Shown: positions 1 through 5,033 of the stretch, one piece after another | Position numbering within the stretch: position 1 is the stretch's first letter | How the letters are laid out: every line of letters starts with the position of its first letter | Assembly: GCA_947178235.1 (NCBI GenBank) | Contig: CAMWXQ010000117.1 | Span: 1-5,033, forward strand | Direction: 5' to 3' | Source: an uncultured Muribaculaceae bacterium | GTDB lineage: Bacteria; Bacteroidota; Bacteroidia; Bacteroidales; Muribaculaceae | Length of the DNA stretch: 5,033 nucleotides | Position numbers and translations under genes: made by a program | The notes under the pieces: generated by a model | Database searches by the model: none | Seen by the model: the letters and a program-made list of their open reading frames with translations, nothing else | What the model was told of the DNA's origin: nothing

Positions 1-3
1 CAT

Positions 4-123
4 ATGATGAAGTACGAAAAACCCGATCTTGAAGAGATGGAGCTGATCCTCGAAGGTTCCTTCCTTGCCATCAAAACCGGAGTTGATATCGAAGATGGCG
101 ACTATGAGGGTGAATATGATTGA
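4..123 (+). CDS. Small acidic peptide, candidate RiPP precursor
   Basis: This 39-residue ORF is too short for most gene callers. It begins MMKYEKPDLEE and ends in a strongly acidic tail. Y4-x-x-P7-x-L9 matches the first half of the Y-x-x-P-x-L-x3-G leader motif that RRE (PqqD-like) proteins recognise in lasso precursors; the Gly expected four residues later is Glu13. A hydrophobic patch with a small residue (G18-S-F-L-A22) could mark the leader/core border. The tail holds two G-acid-Y-acid units (residues 32-35 and 36-39) and no Cys. A PqqD-like gene, kinase, nucleotidyltransferase, peptidase and exporter follow on the same strand, and a terminator-like hairpin begins 27 nt after the stop. 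The precursor role is inferred from motif and context. The frame stays open to the window edge (CAT before ATG), so the start could lie at 4, at 7 or upstream. It might instead be one of the many uncharacterised 'KPxxE' Bacteroidales peptides. Confidence 0.6.
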   Translation: MMKYEKPDLEEMELILEGSFLAIKTGVDIEDGDYEGEYD

Positions 124-150
124 ATTTCCCCAGATCCTAAACTCTTACGA

Positions 151-180
151 GGCCGTGTCAAATTAGGCGCGGCCCCTTTT
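151..180 (+). terminator. Intrinsic terminator/attenuator after the small peptide gene
   Basis: The arms GGCCGTGTC (151-159) and GGCGCGGCC (166-174) form a 9-bp GC-rich stem with two G-U pairs, closed by the loop AAATTA. CC and a TTTT run follow, then GTGTTT. This is the classic shape of a rho-independent terminator. It lies between the short peptide gene and the enzyme genes, and no convincing promoter separates it from the next start at 196. It may therefore act as a partial terminator that keeps peptide mRNA more abundant than enzyme mRNA, an arrangement common in peptide biosynthesis operons. The structure is read from the sequence; the attenuation role is inferred. Confidence 0.7.
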
Positions 181-195
181 GTGTTTAATTGAATA

Positions 196-714
196 ATGCA
201 CCCGATGGACTCAGCTTCGGAACGACGCTCACAAATTGCGAAGAATGGCTTCGGGCTCTCAATGACCCACGGAATAAGCATGCGCCCTTTGATATGGGGC
301 GGCCGCCATTGTGTCGCAGTCGCTCCATTGGGTGGCGAACTAAAGGTCGGCGACATGCTGATGTTTGTCCAGAAACAAGGAGACCATGAGATAAGCGTGG
401 TCCATCGCCTCATAGAGATCAGACGTCACGGCGATCGAAACCTGTACGTTACCCGCGGAGACAACTGTCTCGTGGGGGAGACGGTGAGGCCCGAGGAAGT
501 CATAGGCCGTGTGGTCGAAGTCCACCGCATAGGCGGATACAGACCATGGTATGTCATAGGGTCTGAGAAGTTCACGGTCGAGGATGCTGCATATCTCAGA
601 TATACACGCATATGGTCGGCAATATGGCCGGTACGTCGAATCTATTATAAGATCCGCGGTCGCCTCGACGCCATGCGAGCCCGATATATCCCTATATTCA
701 GAAAAGAGAGATGA
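196..714 (+). CDS. S24/S26 signal-peptidase-like protein, no membrane anchor
   Basis: A 172-residue protein of the S24/S26 (LexA/type I signal peptidase) fold. The nucleophile region is H-G-I-S28-M-R-P31, matching the family's S-x-S-M-x-P box, followed by L-K-V-G-D (49-53). V-V-H70-R-L-I-E-I places a His where SipW/ER-type signal peptidases have their Ser-His dyad, rather than the Lys of bacterial LepB. Y-V-T-R-G-D89-N and the E-V-I-G-R-V segment (101-106) complete the domain. Neither end has a credible signal anchor; the C-terminal ~40 residues are basic and aromatic and may bind the membrane surface. A soluble or peripheral protease encoded between a small peptide and an RRE protein is a plausible leader peptidase, because the exporter here lacks one. 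The ATG at 196 follows an A/T-rich stretch; ATG at 205 is possible. The stop overlaps the next start (ATGA), suggesting translational coupling. Family assignment is good; substrate is inferred. Confidence 0.85.
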   Translation: MHPMDSASERRSQIAKNGFGLSMTHGISMRPLIWGGRHCVAVAPLGGELKVGDMLMFVQKQGDHEISVVHRLIEIRRHGDRNLYVTRGDNCLVGETVRPEEVIGRVVEVHRIGGYRPWYVIGSEKFTVEDAAYLRYTRIWSAIWPVRRIYYKIRGRLDAMRARYIPIFRKER

Positions 715-1616
715 AAGAGCACTTCAAAGTCGCGCAGAACACATTCGTTATAACGGCACCCGACAGCCTCTCGGTTCGGGATGCTTTGATGCGTCGATAC
801 GGACCTTTCGTCAGTACCGTTGACGAAACACCGGTACTCGAAATTGACATAAAGGAGGAGGCTCTGCCGGAATCGGTTGTGAAGAGTATCTACGAGCCCG
901 AGTTTGACGGGATAGGCTTAATTACGCCCCGTGCCTCACGCCTCGGTGATGGCTCAGTGGCCATGGAGTTTTCTCATGTATCCGAGGAGAAGCCACGGTT
1001 GTGGATGAAGATGGCACCCTCGATGAATAGGGCCGAGATTGTAAGTGCTCCGAAGAGTCCCGAAGAGGATATTTATTTCATTACCCATGCCATAATGATT
1101 GCGTATATGCTTGCGACAATCGGCAACGGAACTCTACTGATTCATGCTTCTGCCGTGAAGTACGACGGGAAGGCTTATTTATTCCAAGGCAAGAGCGGGA
1201 CCGGGAAGAGTACCCATTCGCGGCTATGGGTGGAGAATATCGCGGGAGCGGAGCTGCTCAACGATGATCACCCCGTTATCCGCTTCGCCGATGACGGCAC
1301 ACCGATGGTGTATGGGTCGCCGTGGAGCGGGAAGACACACTGCTATCGGAACGAGCGGGCGCAGATCGGAGCGTTTGTGAGGATAGTCCGTGGGCAGGAG
1401 AATGAGCTGAGAAGGCTGGCGCCGCTGAGCTCATACGCGTCGCTGACGGCGTCGATGTTCTACCTCCCCTTCCTCAGCGAGGAACAGCGTGAGATACGAC
1501 ACAGGACAATCGAACGACTGGCCTGCGAGGTCCCATGCTGCGAGATGCACTGCCGCCCGGACGCGGACGCAGCCCTCACATGCGTGAATGGAGTTTCAAA
1601 CAATAAAAACGACTGA
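711..1616 (+). CDS. HPr kinase/PEPCK-like P-loop protein
   Basis: A 301-residue protein whose second half is an HPr(Ser)-kinase C-terminal/PEPCK-type ATP-binding domain. H145-A-S-A-V precedes a Walker A loop, F-Q-G-K-S-G-T-G-K166-S-T (158-168). L-N-D185-D186-H-P-V-I corresponds to the kinase's acidic metal-binding strand, and P-W-S-G-K (204-208) is the downstream loop typical of this subfamily. The first ~115 residues have no motif I recognise and may bind the partner protein or peptide. True HPr kinases regulate sugar uptake, but their stand-alone relatives beside PqqD-like and nucleotidyltransferase genes are RiPP tailoring enzymes; the paeninodin-cluster kinase phosphorylates the precursor peptide. 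That is the favoured role here. Four Cys and a His crowd residues 272-281, which is unusual. The start overlaps the previous stop by 4 nt, and the PqqD-like gene starts 6 nt after this stop. Family is well supported; target is inferred. Confidence 0.85.
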   Translation: MKEHFKVAQNTFVITAPDSLSVRDALMRRYGPFVSTVDETPVLEIDIKEEALPESVVKSIYEPEFDGIGLITPRASRLGDGSVAMEFSHVSEEKPRLWMKMAPSMNRAEIVSAPKSPEEDIYFITHAIMIAYMLATIGNGTLLIHASAVKYDGKAYLFQGKSGTGKSTHSRLWVENIAGAELLNDDHPVIRFADDGTPMVYGSPWSGKTHCYRNERAQIGAFVRIVRGQENELRRLAPLSSYASLTASMFYLPFLSEEQREIRHRTIERLACEVPCCEMHCRPDADAALTCVNGVSNNKND

Positions 1617-1622
1617 AATTAA

Positions 1623-1892
1623 ATGAAAATCAAGAAAGGATTCACACTGCGCACCGTTATGGGGCAGAATGTGGTGTTGGCGGAGGGTAATAATTCCGAC
1701 AATTATGGAAAGATCATTACTCTAAACTCTTCGGCGGCTCTGCTGTGGGAGAAGCTCAAAGGTAGGTCGTTTGAGGCCGAGGACGCGGCGAGGGTGCTCG
1801 TCGATGCCTACGGCATCGATGCTCAGCAGGCCCGTGAGGATGCCTGGTATATTCTCGGCAAGATGATGGAGAAGGGGCTGTTGGAGGAGTGA
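1623..1892 (+). CDS. PqqD-like RiPP recognition element (RRE) protein
   Basis: An 89-residue stand-alone PqqD-family protein of usual size. The family pattern is clear: an N-terminal strand region (G-F-T-L-R-T-V-M, residues 6-13), then V-V-L-A-E, then the central I-I-T-L-N35-S-S-A-A-L-L-W42-E-K-L box (31-46). Two helices follow, with acidic heptad-like spacing: R-V-L-V-D-A-Y-G-I-D (57-66) and the D-A-W-Y-I-L-G-K-M-M-E-K-G-L-L end. PqqD-like domains are small winged-helix proteins that bind the leader of a precursor peptide and deliver it to modifying enzymes. Here the likely ligand is the YxxPxL segment of the peptide at 4-123. The gene starts 6 nt after the kinase stop, so the two are almost certainly co-translated. 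It is followed by a strong inverted repeat that may separate it from the downstream genes. The family is a confident call; the ligand is inferred. Confidence 0.88.
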   Translation: MKIKKGFTLRTVMGQNVVLAEGNNSDNYGKIITLNSSAALLWEKLKGRSFEAEDAARVLVDAYGIDAQQAREDAWYILGKMMEKGLLEE

Positions 1893-1925
1893 TTCGATAC
1901 GTCGATAACGTTGTAAAACATAAAT

Positions 1926-2027
1926 GAGTACGGACGTACGGCTCGTGCGTCCGCAACATAAAGGGTTGATAACACCCACATTTTGATGCGTTTACGTTTC
2001 GGGCGCACGAGCCGTACGTCCGTACTC
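1926..2027. repeat. Large inverted repeat (28-bp arms, 46-nt spacer)
   Basis: Arm 1926-1953 and arm 2000-2027 are reverse complements over 28 positions with one difference (T1950 against G2003, a G-U pair in RNA). The arms are GC-rich and contain the unit GTACGG twice in a row, separated by AC. The 46-nt spacer is A/T-richer and has its own small GGGT...ACCC hairpin (1963-1976). It occupies most of the 173-nt gap between the PqqD-like and nucleotidyltransferase genes. No T-run follows, so it is not a classic intrinsic terminator. It could be a dispersed palindromic or MITE-like element, or an RNA structure that stabilises or partly terminates the transcript. No clean target duplication flanks it; CATAA occurs on both sides (1919-1923, 2033-2037) but at unequal distances. 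Confidence 0.85.
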
Positions 2028-2065
2028 TGAGGCATAATAGATTAAATAAACAAACAATAGTCGCA

Positions 2066-3232
2066 ATGGCATATAAGGATCCGGCATTTGTAAATCTGTT
2101 CTTTTCGCTGCTGCGGTCGGGGCTTTATGGGATGGCTCTGACTGATGCGGAACTCCCAGAGAGCATCGACTGGGAGGGTGTCGTTGCGCTTGCTCAGAAA
2201 CATGGCGTCCTCGGGACAATCATTGAGAGCGTCGAGCTGCTGCCGGAGAGACTGCGGCCGACGGGCCCGATGATGGCGAAGATGGGGCGGTTTGCCTTAG
2301 GGCTGATTCATGCCAATCTGATTCTGGACAAGACGGTTGCGCGATTGGTGATGTTTCTCAGAGGGCATGGAATCGAAGGCGTACTGCTAAAAGGGCAAGG
2401 CGTTGCGAGATATTACAGGAAGCCTCAGATGAGACAGAGTGGGGACATAGACTTCTATGTAGGCAATAAGATGTATCGGAAGGCAATGATTCTCTGCAAG
2501 GAGAATCTGAATGAAGATGACAGGGCGAGCCACGAGACCAGTATGCATTATGTATTCTATATGGATGGCGTGGAGATAGAGCTGCATCGTCTGGCCACGG
2601 GAGAGTACTCGCGCAAGAGGAATCGTTCTTTTGACGAATGGATTGCCGATGAAGTAGAACATTCGCTGGACAGGAGAATGCTGAAACTTGGGAATACGGA
2701 TGTCTCGCTGCCATCATACGACTTTGACGCGCTGTATATTTTCTATCATGCGTGGGGACATTTGGTGACCGGAGGTATCGGACTACGTCAATTGTGCGAC
2801 TGGGCTATGATTTTTCACCACCACAGCGGTGACATAGGCACAGCCAGGCTCAAAGAGAATATCCGTCGTTATGGTCTGACGCGAGGTTGGAAGCTCTTCG
2901 CTTATATTGCGGTCAAGTACCTGGGTGTGGAGGAGAATAAGATTCCTATGTATGACCCAAGGAACGCGAAAAAATATGACAAGGTGATGGAGTACATTGT
3001 TTCGAGCGGGAATTTCGGCTACCATTCTGAGGCATGGTACAGAATGAAGGCCAAGGGGAATGGTGTCCGGAATAGGTTTGGAAAGTTACGCAGCATTACC
3101 GAATATTTCATCACTCTGCTGCCGATCGCCCCTATCGAGGCGACATCAATCTATTTCAATCGCCTGTTCACCGGGTTTCGATCCTCAGTAAAGAGATCGC
3201 TACACAGATGTGGCAACAAACTCCACAAATAA
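2066..3232 (+). CDS. Nucleotidyltransferase family protein (NTP_transf_5-like)
   Basis: A 388-residue protein of the NTP_transf_5 (uncharacterised nucleotidyltransferase) family, part of the polymerase-beta-like superfamily. The diagnostic block is L-L-K109-G-Q-G-V-A-R-Y-Y (107-117), then K-P-Q-M-R-Q-S-G126-D127-I-D129-F-Y-V; D127 and D129 are the likely metal-binding pair. V-E-I-E172-L-H174 supplies the third acidic residue. Further on, G-I-G-L-R-Q-L-C-D-W (237-246) is the family's conserved helical box. The N-terminal ~90 residues and the C-terminal third are mostly helical with no known domain. The enzyme should move a nucleotidyl group to an alcohol, phosphate or protein; its acceptor is not known from sequence. 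Family members recur in lasso-type RiPP clusters beside HPr-kinase-like and PqqD-like genes, so the peptide or its phosphorylated form is a candidate acceptor. The ATG at 2066 follows a long A/T-rich stretch typical of Bacteroidota starts. Confidence 0.85.
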   Translation: MAYKDPAFVNLFFSLLRSGLYGMALTDAELPESIDWEGVVALAQKHGVLGTIIESVELLPERLRPTGPMMAKMGRFALGLIHANLILDKTVARLVMFLRGHGIEGVLLKGQGVARYYRKPQMRQSGDIDFYVGNKMYRKAMILCKENLNEDDRASHETSMHYVFYMDGVEIELHRLATGEYSRKRNRSFDEWIADEVEHSLDRRMLKLGNTDVSLPSYDFDALYIFYHAWGHLVTGGIGLRQLCDWAMIFHHHSGDIGTARLKENIRRYGLTRGWKLFAYIAVKYLGVEENKIPMYDPRNAKKYDKVMEYIVSSGNFGYHSEAWYRMKAKGNGVRNRFGKLRSITEYFITLLPIAPIEATSIYFNRLFTGFRSSVKRSLHRCGNKLHK

Positions 3233-3239
3233 CAAGGCA

Positions 3240-4898
3240 ATGTTGAAACGCATCAGTCCATACATACAATATTTGTGGCACATAACCGAAGGCTTCCATC
3301 GTACGGCAATACTGCGGACGATGCTTGGAGTTATCAGGGTTGGTGTCGTGCTGGCTTTCATATGGCTGAGCAAGGCTGCTATCGACTGTGCCACGGGGAG
3401 GACGTCGACTTCCACAGGGACGCTGATAGGGTGGTTCGCCGCGATGGTCGTGTGCATTCTGACAGATGTGCTTCTGTCCCAGTGGGTGAGATACATCGAG
3501 TCGCGGGCTAATGTGCAAATGAACAACCGTGTCAACCGCAGGCTCTATAATGTATTGATGGCTGTGCCACTGGTGAACGGACGGCAGGGGTTCCACAGCG
3601 GGGATATGCTCAATCGCCTGACGCTGGATGTCCGGACAGTCGCGACGTTCGCGCTCTCACAGCTCCCCTCGATGGTAGTGATGGGCGTGCAGCTCATTGG
3701 CGCTTTCATATTTCTGGCATGGCTCAATCCGTATCTGGCACTTGCGCCGATTGTAATCATGCCTGTATGCCTCGTGGCAAGCAAATTATATTTCAAAAGA
3801 CAACGACGTCTCACGGCCGAGATCAGAGCGGGGGAGAGCGACATGCAGGTGTCGATACAGGAGGGACTGAAACACAGGATGGTGCTGAGGTCGCTCGAAT
3901 GTGCGGATGAGCTTGACGGACGGCTCTATTCAATCTTGCAGAAACTGGACGCTTCGAACCGCGAGCAGACAAGGCTGTCGACTGCGAGCGGGGCAATGGT
4001 CCGGATTGGTTTTGTCATAGGCTATCTGACAGCCTTCGGATGGAGCATTTTCAGCCTAAAAGCGGGAATCATTACTTTCGGCACTATGACGGCTTTCATT
4101 CAACTCGTAAGCCGCATTCAACACCCTATTGCCGGAATCGCGGGGTATATCCCGTCGTTCATCTCGACTTCTGTCGCCCTCGACCGACTGCGCGAGATTG
4201 ACATTCAGTTGCCGAACGAGGAGGGGGGCGAATGTTCGATATTGACCCATGCAGGTGTGCGGGTGAAAGATTTGTCATTCAAATATGAATCTGACAGCCG
4301 CGATGTGCTCTCGCGTTTTAGTCACGATTTCAAGCCCGGCAGCCGCACGATGATCGTCGGGCAGACGGGTGCGGGGAAAACGACGCTCATCAAGTTGCTT
4401 TTAGGACTATTGAGGCCGGATGCGGGGAGTATTGAAATATATGGTGAGGGCAACGGTCAAAAAGTGTCATCCTCGACAATATGCAACTTTGTTTATGTTC
4501 CACAGGGGAACTCGCTACTGCATGGCAGCATACGTGACAATCTGTTGCTGGCCAAACCACAGGCGTCAGAGAAGGAACTCGACGAGGTTCTGCACATTGC
4601 TGCTGCGGATTTTGTTTCAGATCTTCCCTTGGGCCTCGATACACCGTGCGACGAGGCGGGCGGAGGTCTGAGCGAAGGCCAGGCGCAGCGCATTGCAATC
4701 GCGCGTGCCCTGCTCCGCCCGGGATCCATACTTCTGCTCGATGAGTTCAACAGTGCGCTCGATGCCGAGACAGCCGCGACATTGATGAAAAGACTCTCTG
4801 ACTATCGCCCCGACCCAACAATCATCATCATTGCACACCACCAGTCGGCCGTCTCGCCCTACTGCGACACGGTGCTGAGAATAGATCCCATCGCATAA
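3240..4898 (+). CDS. ABC exporter, fused membrane and ATPase domains
   Basis: From ATG 3240 this is a 552-residue half-transporter of the peptide/lipid exporter (type IV ABC) class. About six hydrophobic spans fall near residues 27-48, 61-82, 143-162, 165-184, 253-274 and 276-300. The ATPase domain follows: A-loop Tyr349, Walker A G-Q-T-G-A-G-K380-T-T (374-382), Q-loop Y-V-P-Q422, signature L-S-E-G-Q (477-481, Glu for the usual Gly), Walker B I-L-L-L-D-E502, D-loop S-A-L-D (505-508) and H-loop His533. All catalytic residues are present, so it should work as a homodimer. It has no N-terminal C39 peptidase domain, so it cannot itself trim a leader. By position it probably exports the modified peptide and may give self-protection. 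An in-frame GTG at 3210 would add ten polar residues and overlap the upstream gene by 23 nt; ATG 3240, 7 nt after that gene's stop, is preferred. Confidence 0.9.
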   Translation: MLKRISPYIQYLWHITEGFHRTAILRTMLGVIRVGVVLAFIWLSKAAIDCATGRTSTSTGTLIGWFAAMVVCILTDVLLSQWVRYIESRANVQMNNRVNRRLYNVLMAVPLVNGRQGFHSGDMLNRLTLDVRTVATFALSQLPSMVVMGVQLIGAFIFLAWLNPYLALAPIVIMPVCLVASKLYFKRQRRLTAEIRAGESDMQVSIQEGLKHRMVLRSLECADELDGRLYSILQKLDASNREQTRLSTASGAMVRIGFVIGYLTAFGWSIFSLKAGIITFGTMTAFIQLVSRIQHPIAGIAGYIPSFISTSVALDRLREIDIQLPNEEGGECSILTHAGVRVKDLSFKYESDSRDVLSRFSHDFKPGSRTMIVGQTGAGKTTLIKLLLGLLRPDAGSIEIYGEGNGQKVSSSTICNFVYVPQGNSLLHGSIRDNLLLAKPQASEKELDEVLHIAAADFVSDLPLGLDTPCDEAGGGLSEGQAQRIAIARALLRPGSILLLDEFNSALDAETAATLMKRLSDYRPDPTIIIIAHHQSAVSPYCDTVLRIDPIA

Positions 4899-4933
4899 AA
4901 GCCATCCTGCTCAGAGTATTAGGAGCCTAATTT

Positions 4934-4975
4934 CCGTCAGCACGTTGAATTTTAACAAATTCAACGTGCTGACGG
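4934..4975. terminator. Perfect 19-bp hairpin downstream of the exporter gene
   Basis: Arms 4934-4952 and 4957-4975 are perfectly complementary over 19 bp around a TAAC loop. TAATTT (4928-4933) can also pair with AAATTA (4982-4987) across a CGCCCC bulge. The hairpin begins 35 nt after the exporter stop, where an operon end is expected. Neither strand has a T-run directly after the stem, so it departs from the standard intrinsic terminator. It could be a factor-assisted terminator, a 3'-end stabiliser or a dispersed palindrome. A 14-nt near-palindrome, ATTAGG-AG-CCTAAT (4918-4931), sits just before it. The surrounding 4899-5033 shows no gene I can support. Confidence 0.55.
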
Positions 4976-5033
4976 CGCCCCAAATTAAAAACCGAAGTGC
5001 AAAAGCATTGCTGCTAAGCCGCGCCTCTCTTCT

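Noticed and set aside
711..1616. True HPr kinase/phosphorylase (hprK) regulating carbon catabolite repression
   Set aside because: The N-terminal part does not resemble the HprK N-terminal domain, no HPr or sugar-uptake genes are nearby, and the PqqD-like neighbour points to peptide modification.
1906..1913. TAACGTTG as a Bacteroidota -7 promoter box (consensus TAnnTTTG) upstream of the nucleotidyltransferase
   Set aside because: It has one mismatch, and the only upstream partner is a TTG at 1881-1883 with slightly long spacing. Matches of this quality occur by chance, and the initiation point would fall at the inverted repeat.
1993..2000. TACGTTTC as a second -7 box inside the inverted-repeat spacer
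   Set aside because: The final G is missing and no TTTG lies at the right distance upstream.
1919..2037. CATAA direct repeats as a target-site duplication around the inverted repeat
   Set aside because: They lie 2 nt from one arm and 5 nt from the other, and a third copy occurs inside the spacer, so they are probably chance in A/T-rich sequence.
2358..2717. Long minus-strand reading frames opposite the nucleotidyltransferase and other genes
   Set aside because: They lie antisense to genes with clear family motifs, show no recognisable domains, and have compositions expected of shadow frames.
3210..3239. GTG start at 3210 for the ABC exporter
   Set aside because: It would add only ten polar, Asn/Thr-rich residues and overlap the previous gene by 23 nt. 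The in-frame ATG at 3240 lies 7 nt after that gene's stop and gives a natural M-L-K-R-I-S start.
4985..5033. Possible C-terminal end of a minus-strand gene (15 codons, ending L-L-H-F-G-F before a TAA)
   Set aside because: The frame is open to the window edge and would place the 4934-4975 hairpin between convergent genes, which is attractive. Fifteen codons with no motif is not enough evidence for a gene.

Overview
The window looks like a piece of a Bacteroidota (Bacteroidales-type, probably gut) genome. The evidence is indirect. Start codons follow A/T-rich stretches with no clear Shine-Dalgarno sequence. The gene families (PqqD-like protein, HPr-kinase-like protein, NTP_transf_5 nucleotidyltransferase, soluble S24/S26 peptidase) form a combination I know from this phylum. 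The 39-residue peptide at the left edge has the 'YxKPxLE' start common in small Bacteroidales peptides. No rRNA, tRNA, CRISPR array, transposase or phage gene is visible.

Layout, all on the + strand. A 39-codon peptide gene (4-123) is followed directly by a hairpin plus T-tract (151-180) that resembles an intrinsic terminator or attenuator. Next is a tight group: a signal-peptidase-like S24/S26 protein (196-714), an HPr-kinase/PEPCK-like P-loop protein (711-1616, ATGA overlap with its neighbour) and a PqqD-like RRE protein (1623-1892, 6 nt gap). A 173-nt intergenic region holds a 28-bp near-perfect inverted repeat (1926-2027). It is followed by a nucleotidyltransferase (2066-3232) and an ABC exporter with fused membrane and ATPase domains (3240-4898). 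Downstream, a perfect 19-bp hairpin (4934-4975) ends the unit; the last ~60 nt hold nothing I can assign.

The most economical reading is a ribosomally synthesised, post-translationally modified peptide (RiPP)-like locus. The small peptide would be the precursor. Its Y-x-x-P-x-L segment matches the core of the leader motif that lasso-type RRE proteins bind, and the PqqD-like protein would be that RRE. The HPr-kinase-like and nucleotidyltransferase proteins would be tailoring enzymes; both families occur in paeninodin-type lasso clusters, where the kinase phosphorylates the precursor. The exporter has no C39 peptidase domain, so the soluble S26-like protein is the obvious candidate for leader removal. 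No cyclase is present in the window: no asparagine-synthetase-like protein, transglutaminase-like B2, radical SAM or YcaO. Either it lies upstream of position 1, or this is a minimal system whose peptide is modified only by phosphoryl or nucleotidyl transfer. The gene families are well supported by motifs; the shared pathway is inference.
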